Part shown: positions 46,449 through 58,430 of the stretch, piece by piece
How positions within the stretch are numbered: the first letter of the stretch is position 1
Layout of the letters: the number at the start of each line of letters is the position of its first letter
NCBI GenBank assembly: GCA_029817715.1
Contig: JARUPY010000134.1
Span: forward strand, 310,001-374,000
Direction of reading: 5' to 3'
Origin: Melastoma dodecandrum
Lineage: Eukaryota > Streptophyta > Magnoliopsida > Myrtales > Melastomataceae
Length of the DNA stretch: 64,000 bases
Program-made: the position numbers and the translations under genes
Notes under the pieces: generated by a model
Database searches by the model: none
What the model was told of the DNA's origin: nothing
What the model saw: the letters and a program-made list of their open reading frames with translations, nothing else

Positions 46449-48772
46449 TCATTTAAATGGATAATTGAATACGACTTTCGCAGCTTTTGATCCTCTCGGG
46501 TAGCCTAGAATATCTGTTGCAACTTGGAGCACCTCCCGTGCATCGTCGGCTTCTTTTAGGTATAGGACAGGATACCCCCATGACCATTTAGCACTGAAAT
46601 TGATGACCATCTTCTCCAACACTTGAGCATCTCGGAGAAGAAATTTTATCAGGGATAGCCACTTTTTTTTATTTGGTAAGCGGGCTAGCCAATACATTGG
46701 TTCAGTACCATAATGGGGTGGGAATCCTATTATCTCAATGTTCCTGATACGGCTGGTAAATCTATTCCAGGATTTAAATTTGTTACAAAAAGGAGCCTTA
46801 TTCAGAGGAATCGCCTGCAAACAGAAAAGCGAGGTAAGAACTAAACAAACTCGCATTCCCTCGACTTGAGGAATGCCAAAAGCCTAGGAGACGAACAATT
46901 GGGAGAACATCGGCCGCCAAACAACATGGTTTCTTCGAATCTCTTCCATCCAGCCCAAGTTATCTTCAGTTTCTCCCACCATTTGTTTAAGGGTTGAGAA
47001 ATTGCAAAAGTTGTATCTTAGCTAACATGTTGAACACATGGCAAACAAAAGGATAAAAGCAAGAGCACCAAAAGATAAATAAAATGTACAGCATTGTTCT
47101 TTCTTGAACATCACTTCCAAGTAACAAAACAAACCGGACATCTTCAGTGAGTAATAATACAAGAAACATACCTCGAAGTGCATTTCGGGAGTGAAATCTA
47201 TTACCAATGTTTCTACATTCGGAGCACACTCCAACACTTCTGCTATTTGTCCAATAGAATACCGGTCGGCTGAAGTTGTGATAATCAGGTGTCGACATTT
47301 CAGTTCCAAAGAGGCATCCCCATTCCCCTTGTAATTATGGAGATCCTGGAAGTGCACCAAACAAAGAACAGCGATATTCTCCCTAATGTTAGGACAGCCA
47401 TCAAATACAGCATATGTACAGATGTTATGATGCAAGGCAAAGAAAATGTCAGAGATGAGATTATGTAAACATTTCTAGTTCATTTCTGTGAAATTTCCAG
47501 AAGAAAACTACTAAAATTAACTCATACGACACAAGGCAAAGAAATGAATGGGGTGAGATCATTTAAGCATTTCCATTTTTCTTTGCAATTTCTGTAATAA
47601 AACTTGCAAAATTAACATAAGTATGCAACAAAAAGATGGTTCCTAGCAGATAATACCTAACCATGAGCCAAATCTGAACTCGAAAAATGATGGGCCTAGC
47701 ATAAGCACCCCAACGCAGTAAAACAGGAAAAGACATGAAGGTAAAGTGAGATGAATCTCGCACCGTACCGTACCATTAGAATCTCGTTCCCAATGACGAC
47801 TTTATCAACAAAGCGCAGTTTTCTAATAATTCCCTTCATGGTGCCATAGATTATATCCGAATTAGTTTCATCGATTTCCAAACTGAAATTCAACTCAACG
47901 TCAACCAGAGACGATACTTGCTTCACCAGAACAACTTCCCTTCCCTTCCACCGGCCCAGCAGCCGCATTGACCTTAAGTTAGGGATAGAGATTTCCAAGC
48001 AGAAGTTTTTGTGACGATGGTTCTCATCCTCCTCATCTATATACTCATCGGGTAAATAACAGTACCTACGGATAACCAACTCCCTCATCACCTTCGAGAA
48101 GATCCTGATACAATTCATACCATAACAAGCTTCCAGTGTCAGGGATTCCAATAGGGGAGACCCCTCCAAAACCCCATTAATCACTTCATCCACCAACTTG
48201 GTGCGGTGAACACTCAACACCTTCAGCGAACTCCAACTTATCGTCCCCAAAAAGGATGGAAACCCACAATACTCCAACCGAAGCCTCGTCAGGGATTCAC
48301 ACCGCAGCAAAGCCCTCGGCAAGACGTAGGTGTCAACCACAACGCCATCCTCAAGTCCGATGCGCAAGTCCTCCACACGGCGGACTACAGCAAACCTAAT
48401 CCAGCGGTCGACCATCCCCTTCAAGCCGTCATAATAGTTCAGGTCGAGGAGGTGGAGCTTGCGAATAGTCGGGGACGTGCACATCAGCAAGAACAGTTCA
48501 ACAAACTCGAACTCACCCTTCACCACGCAATTCCTGGTCCCAAAATCGACGGAGATGGCCGAGGTTTGAGTCCAGAGGGAGTACTAGCGCCTGGAGAGGG
48601 CGCTGGTCTTGACGACGTCCTTGATGTCGAGAAAGGAGAGCACGTGTAAAATTATGGAATCTAGAAGGGCGCTGATGAGGCCGCCGCACGCCGCCGCATC
48701 AGACGGACGTGATCGTTTCCTGGTGCTTGTACTTCGAGAAGCCGAACGCGGAGGATCTCCTGCCTCCTCCAT
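46449..48772 (-). pseudogene. F-box/LRR/FBD gene with a nonsense codon in the F-box
   Basis: Three exons in phase: 48772-47774, 47345-47172 and 46814-46449 (513 codons). The N-terminus is basic (TRKRSRPSD), followed by an F-box core LLDSIILHVLSFLDIKDVV and KTSALSRR; the next codon is TAG at 48584-48586 where the family has Trp (RRW). The frame reopens at once (YSLWTQ) and encodes leucine-rich repeats (CESLTRLRLEYCGF, SLKVLSVHRTKL, SPLLESLTLEACYG) and an FBD C-terminus (RNIEIIGF, FLLRDAQVLEKMVINF). An intact product would be a substrate receptor of an SCF ubiquitin ligase. With one stop it may be a recent null allele or pseudogene; a downstream start would lack the F-box. Confidence 0.85.
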
Positions 48773-49749
48773 GGTTGCGGTGGGAGCGCCTCCGGTCGAC
48801 GAGCGGGAAGAATCGCCGCCCTTTTATATTTGGGCCGAAGTTGACGTGATGGTGAGTCGGCCCAACTAAAAGGAGAACAAATCACGCATGACTGAACAGA
48901 ATGAGTTTCATAATAATTAATCATTTATAAAACTAAATTAATTAATTAATTTTTCATATAATAATTATAGAAAAGTTTGAAAAGTATTTCATTTTTGGTA
49001 TGATGATTTTTTTTCATAATTTCTTTTTAAATACTAAATGAAAGTAAGTGAGATATGTGTCCCAGAATATAAGTCCAAGGAAGGAAAATCCAGAAAGAAT
49101 GTGATCATCAATATACTGGGTGAAGGAATCACCGGGCGACGGGATTATCAGGGGCGATAATAGGTTGACGAAGCGACAAGCAACAGTCAAACTAGGCGAG
49201 CGGGGAAACTCTATGACGAAGGTCAATGGGCGATAAGTCGATCAGTCAACTGTTAGGGAATGCTTTAGAAGATCTCGAGATCTGAAAAGACATTGTTGCC
49301 AAGTTTGCTCCTATTGAAAGGACATGTAATATATGTGCAATACATAGTTACCGTATATACATAGGTCTAGCTTAACATAAATACTTCTTCTTAGGCATTG
49401 TACAAAACACTTATCTAGATGGCATCGTCGACCGTAAGTACTTCCGCTTAAGGCTGGTCATCCGTTGTCTTCTCCTCTTCTTTTCATTTATTTCACACGG
49501 TGACCACACATTCACGAATCTTCCGGGCACCAGTTGACCCGTAGTGCCAGAAATTTCCGACATGTTTCGATTCGACTTGTCCGCGGTCAAGAACGTAGAA
49601 TTCGTCGGTGGCAATGGAGTCCAATAGAAAGCAACAGCCCTGGATTCCACGATCGTCACGAACCAGAACGCGGAAAATGGACTACTGAAGTAATGGAAAC
49701 AGTGGGAAAAGTGGTTAGGTTACGGAGAAACATGACATGCATATGTTTT
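48773..49749. other. Intergenic between the F-box gene and CRK-C
   Basis: The left end is the F-box gene promoter side, with a GGGCCGAAG-type box near 48830. About 49540-49749 is the CRK 3' flank (GAATTCGTCGGTGGCAATGG), the uninterrupted form of the site hit by Tat element 1. The middle is AT-rich with nothing recognised. Confidence 0.5.
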
Positions 49750-52229
49750 CTATCTCGGATATAGCTCGGAAATGGAAGCCCCGTTGATCGAGGATGTGCC
49801 TGCGTAGTTTCGGGAGCAGCTGGCTTCAATTGTCCTTGTTCTGGAGCTCGTGCCTGTGAAGAATGCTGGTTGTGTTGGTACTGGAAGAGTGATGGAGTGA
49901 TGGTCGAGCCAGCGGATCACCGAAATCATCTCCGGTCTGTTTTCTGCCTTCTCTTGTACACATAGCAAACCGATGTGAATGCATCTCAGGATGTTTGCGC
50001 TATAACCAGATGAGACTGCAGGATCCACGATGTCCGATATGTTCCCTTCTTTCCAATTCGTCCAAGCCTGTAAAATCCCATGTTCAAGCATCAAAAGGAT
50101 GAAAGGGGTCGTGAATTTGAAGAAGTTTCGAAAAGTTTAGGAAGTCATAGCTTCCTCACTTGGCATATCAACATCTCGTAATCTTCTCCTGAAACATCGG
50201 CTAGGTTTCTTCTCCCACTAACGATTTCGAGGACCAAGACCCCAAAACTAAAGACATCCGACTTTGCCGAAAACTTCCCACGTGCTGCGTACTCGGGAGC
50301 TATGTATCCGCTGCAAAACGAAATTCAACTAAATAGGCAACGATTCAAAGCCTTGTGATAATGCCTTGGCCTTGAACTGGTTATGCTACTTACAAGGTGC
50401 CCATGATCCTGTTAGTGGCTGCCTGAGTTTGATTGAGCTCGAACAATCGAGCCATGCCAAAATCCGATATTTTAGGATTCATGTCCATGTCCAACAATAT
50501 GTTACTGGCTTTAAGGTCACGATGGACAATTCGGAGCCTTGAGTCTTCGTGTAGGTAAAGAAGCCCCCGAGTGATGCCTGTTATTATCTTGTAGCGGGTG
50601 TCCCAATCGAAGACCGTGCGTTTACGGGGATCTGCATATTGACCGAAGCAGAACAACTGACAACTGGATAGATCCGTTAAAAACAAACTGTATAAGTTCG
50701 AGTAGATACAACTCATACCAAATATAAACTTGTCGAGGCTAGCATTGGGCACAAAGTCATACACAAGAAGCCTCTCGACCCCTTCCAAGCAATAGCCGAG
50801 TAGCCTGACCAAGTTCCGGTGTTGGAGCCGCAAAAGTAGCCGTGCCTCATTCTCGAATTCAGATTCCCCTTGTCCAGAATTCTGAGAGAGCCGCTTCACT
50901 GCAATCTCTTGTCCGCTGGGAAGCTTACCCTGTAAAAGAATCCGCCAGCGAAGATTAGTTGTTTATGTTCCAGAATTTAGATGCCACTGCAAGATTAAGC
51001 CCACTCACCCCGAAAACCGAACCGAAACCACCCTGTCCGAGCTTATTGGCCTCTGAAAAGTTCTCAGTTGCAGCCCTGATGGTTTCAAGATCAAACTGCG
51101 GAGACTCCGGTATGACGACATCAACACTGATAAATTCTGCAAACATAGGTGCTGGTACTCAACGGAACTATCGGAAAAATTAAAAGAGAAAACAGGACAG
51201 GACTTTGCAGAATTAGGTAGGATACTTTTGGATTGACTCTTTGGGAGTATCTTCCTTTTCACTATCAATAGAAGGACGCAGAAGACGACAGCGGAACCGC
51301 TTAAAGCACCAACTATAATCCATGTCTTGGAATAGTGATTCCCAGGGACTGCTTTTACTGTTGCTAGGGGAACCTCGGAGCCGAAGAAGTGGTATGTCTC
51401 GAACCTTGATCGGCAGCTAGGCATTAGTATACTTCCAATTACTTTACCTCGTGCTGAACTCCATGTTGCTTCCCCGAGGCATTTACTACATTGTTGTTCG
51501 CTCAGATCAGGGCTGCATTGGACCATCCCATGTAAGGTGTTGGAATCACCAGTAAGGTTACCCGCCGCGTACTTCTGAATTGGACCACCTTCAGACGAGA
51601 GAATTTCAGACAAGATTTATGTTAAGTGGGAAGGTGTTGCTCTGTGGCTGCGGGATCAATTAAAGTGTCCCAACCACAATCTCACCTGAGGCGGCTTCAC
51701 TTCGCAGCCTACCCAACAACATCAAGAGTGCTGCCATGTATCCCTCATCCGATGCATTCACAATATTCCATGAATTGACAGACACGTCCATTTTCAGGAC
51801 ACCGTATAACTGGACGTTTGAATACCGGATCCAACATTTATCATCGAACAGGGCGGCCTGTTTGTTCGTCGGGCAGAATTCTCTGACATGGAAAGCAGCC
51901 GCGCTGAGACAAGCCCCGCAGAAGTCGCCCGTGATGTCGCCGGAGCAGACTCCAAGGACCTGGATATCGTCGGGATCCCATGGCCAGGTCGCGGACGCAT
52001 TAAAGAGCCTATATTTCAGGATGTCTGACCTTGTCGGGGTAATCGACCCTAACAGGGAATCCAGGGTCTTCCGGTAGGTTTCGTTGGATGTGAAATTCCC
52101 CCCTTGGTAATTACATATTTGCTCCAGCCCATCGGCAGGACTGAGGAGCAAAGAGAGGGTCACGACCCGGATGAAGAGCAGGGAAAGAAGCTTCAAGGGC
52201 TGTGCTGGTGCAGGCCTTGCCATTTCCAT
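49750..52229 (-). CDS. CRK-C: cysteine-rich receptor-like protein kinase, intact mosaic copy
   Basis: Seven exons in phase: 52229-51686, 51588-51226, 51136-51009, 50929-50719, 50631-50394, 50310-50160 and 50067-49750, about 650 residues. Exon 1 differs from CRK-B at one residue (DPDD against DPDN), while exons 7-8 follow CRK-I and the 37567 relic ([30 protein letters not shown]). DUF26 motifs, TM helix, [21 protein letters not shown] and APEY are all present. Oddities: the GYM before APEY is GYI, and the glycine loop ends VFG rather than VFR. Intron 5 is 87 nt, stop-free and a multiple of three, as in CRK-B. Likely a functional plasma-membrane kinase. Confidence 0.9.
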
Positions 52230-52330
52230 CCTCTATCTCTTTGATATAATTGGAAAGGGAACAGCGGGCTGTCATATTACTGGATCTGAGGAGACTTTGA
52301 CTTCATGTTGTTCATATTGGTTAGTACTTA

Positions 52331-52472
52331 CCGTGTGTTTGGTTTGTAGAATTCTAGTCGGAATAGAATTGATTCGATTCGATTTCCGCTCAAGAAATAG
52401 TTTTCCATTTCTGTCCGCATCCCACTCCATTCCATTCCACCCCACGTTCCTTTCCGGAAATCAAACACGCCG
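52331..52472. mobile_element. MITE-like insertion in CRK-C promoter
   Basis: Terminal repeats CCGTGTGTTTGGTTT and AAATCAAACACGCCG, flanked by TTA (52328-52330 and 52473-52475), at the same position as the one upstream of CRK-B but with extra internal sequence around 52362-52400. Confidence 0.5.
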
Positions 52473-52475
52473 TTA

Positions 52476-53511
52476 GATCTGCCAGTATTCTAAACGGAGA
52501 ATGTATCTATATCCAGGTAATACCGGCCACTTCTTTCTTAAGTTCGATTTCGTTCGACGAGGAAAAAACGAGTAAGATTTCAAGAAAACGTTGAAATAAT
52601 CAAATATTCAAGGAGGAATTCTAAAGATCGATATTCAGAAGATCAATTTTTTGAAGAAAAGTTTAAATCTAAATTCAAAAAGACAAATGTTTGTATTAAT
52701 AGCAAAACAAGAGATTATTGAGATGCTGTTATTATTTAATATAGAGTTTTGGTTAGAAATAATATATCATAGGATTTTCAGAAGTTTTAGATTAGATCAT
52801 TTTATGTCCATAAAAAATACAAGTCGATTTTCAGAACTAAAAATATAGCATTTTTTCTTCTTTATATTCATAAGTTCGATTTCGTGTTCGACTCGACCGG
52901 TTAAAATCTCATCCGCGACAATTGAAAATATCTGATCTTGTTGTTGTTGTTGAATCGTGTAAATATATCGAGCTCGAGTTCTTTTTTCGTGAAAAAAAAA
53001 CGAATTGGAAAAAGAAGAGAATTTGAATGAGTCAAATTTGTGGTGCTAAGAAAAATATAGAAAATGATGGATAAAATGATGTAATATGAAAATGGGCCTC
53101 AATTTGTACGTGGGCCTTACCGTGCGACTTCAAACGGCCCAATATTATAGAAATTGGGCCGAGGTCGTCTAACTTTGCTTTGTATGATTTGTCCGAACAT
53201 ATCATTGTGAAAAAAAAAATTAATAATTAACAATTTTTAAGAACAACTAAATAAAATACAAGAAAATTATGTATAGAAAACACCGATGAGGAAGATGTAC
53301 TCGAAAATATAAATATATAAATAAATACATGACCTTTTGTATCAAATAAATGTTAAAGTTATAAAAATATTTTCCGAAATAGAATAGAAAAATCTTTGGA
53401 AGTCTACTCTTGTAAAATTCGATTTCGGGCTAACTTCGTAAGTCGGCTTTTATAAATTCGATTGATTTCAAGACATTATTTGACTAATTTTGGACTTACT
53501 ATAAATTCCTT
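52476..53511. other. CRK-C upstream region
   Basis: Matches the CRK-B upstream region with small indels, including the TGGGCC/GGCCCA cluster at 53092-53168. AT-rich; no gene. Confidence 0.5.
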
Positions 53512-53720
53512 GGTTACGTCTAAGGATAAAACTCGAAATTTTGCAAACGATGAGTTATGTACCATAGAACATTGGAGAACAATGAGATCAATTTCCGATA
53601 AATATGTGCTTGATATTTACAGTAGGCAGCAATATTTTTCGAACATGCACACGTTAGCCTCACGAAAACCACCTCTGTGCGATGTGAAACGAAAGTTTGC
53701 ATGAGTAGAGAGGCTGATCG
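53512..53720 (-). pseudogene. CRK-D' relic: 3' UTR-like end
   Basis: Carries the CRK 3' UTR landmarks (ACTCGAAATTTTGCAAACGA, GAGTTATGTACCATAGAAC, GTTTGCATGAGTAGAGAGG) in the same order as downstream of CRK-F at 55730-55975. The coding exons that should follow are replaced by unrelated sequence from 53721. Confidence 0.6.
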
Positions 53721-55095
53721 TGAAACGTCCTACAAAATTTTTCAAACTTTATCAGAGTAGTTCTCCGTCATTTGACGGTCAAACAACGGAAACGACAAGA
53801 ATTTACCTCCACCGTGGCATCCTCTCTAGCATTATCTCGTAAATTTGTGCCACGTGTATTCCTTTCTATTTATCCCTGCATCACACTAAACAACTAGTCC
53901 CCTATTGGGGTCAGCGATAAATCGCCGAGTACGCCTCACCCTATGCACATACGAAACATGAGACCCCTAACTTTTCCTAACGTGCAATCTTTATAAAAAG
54001 GTCTCTTTGTGCAGCATACGGATTGTACAATATGCAATACAAATCAACATATATACAAAATCAAAGACAAATCAATTAACGCTCACAACTCTCAAGCGAC
54101 TCCCTCATTCTCTCGTCTCTCGTATATCAACCCTTCGTTCGGTGCCAGGACCCTCACAGTACGTCCTCACCCACTCCTCCGGGAGCGCCCGGTGCCAGGA
54201 CCCTCACAGTACTCCTCCGACCCACGGTCGGGAACACATTCTCACTTCCCAATCCGACTCGTGTACCAAAATCCGAACAAATAATGTTACCATGTATTTT
54301 CAGCTTACGCGATCAGTCCATGCGGACGCGGTCAGTCCTGATCGTTGGGTAGTGGCAACCTCATTTCCGGTTCGCTAATCCCACGCAACTCACGAAACTC
54401 AACCACCGTCAACCGAGGTCGAACGTGGCTGATCCATTCCGTACAACCGACAACAGATTCTCCGGATCGGCCGCACGAACTTACCTATCAATCCCTGACC
54501 ACCGACCCGACTTCCTCAGGCCACTCAAGCCACATTTCCATTTGAGTACAAATAAGTCAGCTGCAGATTGGTCAAGATAGCATAATTCGGATTTTCAGGA
54601 CGGTCAACACACAACAGCAAGGGTACTACAACACAGGGCGATTTCTTAGATTAAGCCCATGAATTACTCAGTCTCCCCCTTCATCCGCACAAGGCTGAAT
54701 CGCAGTTTCCACCTTGGTGAAGCAATTTCCTCGTCATAACGAGGACTGCGAACCTCGTTTTTAATGACGAAGCTGGTTCTCAGCTCCCCATCGCAGTGAA
54801 GCAATTACCTCGTCTCAATGAGGACTATGGAATACCTTCCCACTCCCGACCATTTCATCTTCGAAACTGTAAGTTCATGGGCGATACAATAGGGCGGTGG
54901 ACAACAAGTATCACGCCTGCACCCTTGTTCTACAACGCACAGACCGTAGGGGAGATTCGCGCTTATCGCAATTCCTCCCATTCATTGCCTCAGAGCCCTG
55001 TTACTACGGCGCATGGACTGCAGAGAAGATTCGCTCTTCTCGCAACTTCTCCTCCGCTCAAACTACGGACTCTTCAACCGGCAACCAGATTCGCA
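53721..55095. other. Insertion of uncertain type inside the CRK-D' relic
   Basis: Begins TGAAACGTCCTACAAAATTT, a plausible Gypsy LTR start, and includes a TATAAAAAGG box near 53993, a 50-bp tandem unit (GGTGCCAGGACCCTCACAGT at 54141 and 54191) and paired CCTCGTC-ATGAGGACT motifs near 54730 and 54810. No protein domain, second LTR or target duplication was found. A truncated LTR or non-autonomous element is the best guess. Confidence 0.35.
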
Positions 55096-55355
55096 GGGCT
55101 GTACCGCAGGCACTCCGAAACGACTTCGACTTCATCTTCATCTCGGAAATGGAACTGGGTCAATGTGCCGGCCAAACCAGAAACTATTTGGTGGTCAGTC
55201 TTCGCACCAAAAGTAACACGATTCAGCGTCTAGAATATGATAATACCTGGCCTACTTTCAGGGCTCTGATTTCTCATCCATTTCAAAGTAAAGAATATTG
55301 AGACACCAATAAGAACTGCCAAGGCAGTTGAAAATTCGACTGCAGCCCACGCATT
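55096..55355 (-). pseudogene. CRK-D' relic: exon 3 and part of exon 4
   Basis: The minus strand reads the TM exon and the start of exon 4 (DEDEVEVVSECLRYS), with intervening intron sequence closely matching CRK-D at 17070-17320. It ends abruptly on both sides: at 55355 it joins a CRK 3' flank block, and at about 55096 the insertion. Confidence 0.7.
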
Positions 55356-55995
55356 CAAGGGCCAAATGGCCTATTGATGATGCCGTTGTCCCAACTCATC
55401 ACAGACTTGTTCTTAACTCTCATAACAGTTATCCATTTTTACGGGCGGTATTCGTTCAGGCAACCATCGATGATGTCTGTACCTTCGGATATCAACTGTA
55501 TATGATTCGTAGAATAAGCTTACTATTGTCAACCCATTAGTAAAAAATATTCAGCTCACGCATGCATGCCTGCAAATAGTTTACGAATGTTAGGAAGACC
55601 AAGACTTTCGATTCACGACTTAGCACACACACCCACATGTTTTGCTTGTCCAAGATAGTTGTTGAGAACCAATGCTCGTAATCACTTCATGCGGATTTGG
55701 ATGTTACGAGAAAACATGATGACTCGAAACCCGCAAACAATGAGTTTTGTACCATAGAACACAGAGAATATGAGATCAAGTCACAATAAAAGACACGGGC
55801 TTGATATTTACATAATTTAGCATACAAATCATGTTCGTCCCAAACCATTATAGATCATACTCACAGTAGGCAACAATATTTTTCCAGCATGCACACCGTA
55901 ACCTCACGAAAACGAACCAAGGGTTCTGGGGCGATGTGAAACGAAAGTTTGCATGAGTAGAGAGGCTGATCATCCTCCATCTGTGGCAATGAGAG
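55356..55995. repeat. Conserved CRK-downstream block, copy 4, and CRK-F 3' UTR
   Basis: 55366-55700 repeats the block seen at 728-1140 (CAAATGGCCTATTGATGATG, TTTTTACGGGCGG, GATGTCTGTACCTTCGGA). 55730-55995 is the CRK-F 3' UTR-like sequence. Confidence 0.65.
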
Positions 55996-57581
55996 TTAAC
56001 GGGGATATGGTTTAGTTTGGGAAAGTTCACTCGAAAGGAAGGAGCCAGTGCTGCTTTCGGTGTTGCTTCTTCGTAATGTATCCGAAGTATTGCCCGGCTC
56101 TGGCAGGATCTGGCTGGCGGTCGAGAATGCTGGTTGTTTTGGTACTGGAAGGGTGGTGGAGTGACGGGTGAGCATGAGAATGACGGAAGCCATGGTTGGT
56201 CTGATCGCCAAATCTTCTTGTACGCACAACAAACCAATGTGGATGCACCTCACGATATCCAACGTATAGCCTGTCTTAACCAACGGATCTATGATGCTGG
56301 ATATCTTCCCTTCACACCAATTCCTCCAAACCTAAAAGATCCAATTCCAAGGGCTTGAGGATGTAATCTGTGCCGATAATATAAGTACGGTTGTTATAAA
56401 ATTCGGAGTGAATGCTTACACGACTAATCAAGACCTCACGATGCTCACCGACTTGGAAGTCGAGGTTCCTTCGTCCACTTACAATCTCCAAGACGAGAAC
56501 CCCGAAACTAAAAACATCGGATTTAATGGAGAACTGCCCTTGCGTATTGTACTCGGGTGCCATATATCCGCTACAAGTTGATCAATGGAAGCGAAATATC
56601 ATTATACGATAAATTCTGAATTTAACTTGAGAATATGGATTACACTTACTGGGTACCCACGATTCTGCTCGTGTCTGCTTGATTCTGATCAATTTTGAAC
56701 AGTCTAGCCATTCCAAAGTCTGACAATTTAGGATTCATGTCTCCATCCAGCAAGATGATACTTGCCTTCAAGTCACGGTGGACGATACGATGCCCGGACT
56801 CTTCGTGTAGGTAAAGTAGTCCCTGAGCGATACCCGTTATTATTTTGTGTCTGGTATCCCAACAGAGGTTTCCACGCTTAAGAGGATCTACAAATTATAG
56901 CACCACCGACTCATTAGTCCTCTCAGATTGTACTTGGAATATTAGATTGAAGGAGGTGCATACCGAATATGAACCGATCAAGGCTCAAGTTGGGCAGGAA
57001 CTCATATACGAGAAGTCTTTGGCCACTTTCTAAGCCGAAGCCAAGGAGCCTCACTAAGTTCTTATGTTGGAGCCTCGCTAGTAATACGACCTCATTCTTA
57101 AACTCCGTTTGCCCTTGTCCGGAATCATTGGAGAGTTGCTTCACCGCGATTTGTTGTCCCTTTGGAAGCGTACCCTGATTGAAATACGGGGATATCCTAC
57201 GACCATCAACATTTGGACTGTATTTAGAAACACATGATTTTGTATGATACTACTTCAACCGAAAATTTATATCCTTTTTGTATTATATTAGAAAAACAAT
57301 AGTGAAACTTGAAAATAAAAAAGCTTACCTGGAAAACGGATCCGAAGCCGCCTTGGCCAAGCTTGTTTGCTTCAGAAAAGTTATCAGTAGCGTCAGTAAT
57401 GGTGTCTAGGTTGTACCGTAGGGACTCCAAAATGACCGCATCTTCATCTTCACCTTCATGTCAGAAAAGGAACTGGGCCAATGAGCAGGCCAAACCGAAA
57501 GCCATTTCATGGCGTCTTCGTGCCCCAAATTACACAATACGGCTTGTAGAATATAATAATACCTGGCCTACTTTCAACGCT

Positions 57582-57586
57582 CTTCC
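57582..57586. repeat. Target site duplication of Tat element 2
   Basis: CTTCC here and at 62902-62906. Removing one copy with the element restores the CRK exon 3 frame (LKWKSVE). Confidence 0.85.
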
Positions 57587-58245
57587 TTTCGGTGGAAGGG
57601 GAGTTGACCTATAAACCGGGTCAAGGTATCTAATTCCTAAGGTTGATGAACAAACTTCAGAGCTTTGGCTGTGTATGGTCGTGTCTTGTCTTGAAAAATT
57701 CCTCTGCTATTTATAGAGGACTTGTACGTGTTTAACACGTAACAGATAGATCGTGTTGCAGATCGTGTTATAGATCGTGATCCCTAATATCGTGGGAGTG
57801 TCTCAACAACCTCCTTGATATATGGGATCACGTTCCTGGATATTAGGATCAGTTACGATCCTTAACAAACGTGATTGAAAATGAATAAATTTATTCCAAC
57901 CTTGTCGACTTGACTGATCTGTACGGACTACGACCGACTTGGTCGACTTATCCAGAATTCCGTCGACTTGACCCTACTAGTAGACTTAGCTACTGTTGAG
58001 TCATCTTGGTTGACTTTGATTACCATATTCCTTCGTCGTGAGTCGACCTAGTCGACTCCGTTCATAAATCGACCTAGTCGACTTCGTCATAAGTCGACCT
58101 AGTCGACTTCGTCATGGGTCGACATAATCGACTTCGTCGTGAGTCGGCCTAGACGACTGTATCTTGGGCCGACTCGGAGTGTGACTTTAGTGATTACTGG
58201 GTTTCTGTTCTAAGCCCAGGCCCAAAATTATTTGCCATATCAACA
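57587..58245 (-). repeat. Tat element 2, truncated 3' LTR
   Basis: 659 bp, matching 62243-62901 of the other LTR. The outer 348 bp (equivalent of 61895-62242) are missing although the target duplication is intact. Confidence 0.9.
58026..58165. repeat. GTCGAC-rich tandem repeat in the Tat element 2 LTR
   Basis: About five units of 24 bases built on GTCGACCTAGTCGACTTCG with variable TCATAAG linkers. Each unit contains two near-palindromic GTCGAC sites. The other LTR carries the same array at 62690-62815. Confidence 0.85.
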
Positions 58246-58430
58246 TAAGCCCCCCTTTTATGCTGGGTTGGCTATGCTGACTCAGCAGAAATCAAACCCT
58301 ATATAAAGGAGAGTCATCGTCCTTTTCCCGCACTTTTCTTCCTTGCTCAACACTTCTCCATATTCTCAAAGAAACCAGAAACCCTCGTTTCCCAGAAAAC
58401 CCTTCGTCTCCCTTGTGGGCGACGAGGGGC
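58246..58430 (+). promoter_or_regulatory. Orphan leader and promoter of the deleted antisense gene
   Basis: Directly inside the PPT, the plus strand reads CTATATAAAGG (58301-58311) followed by a C/T-rich leader (CTTTTCCCGCACTTTTCTTCC, AACCCTTCGTCTCCC) like the 5' leader of the antisense gene in element 1 (25690-25808). The coding part is deleted and protease sequence follows from about 58430. Confidence 0.5.
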
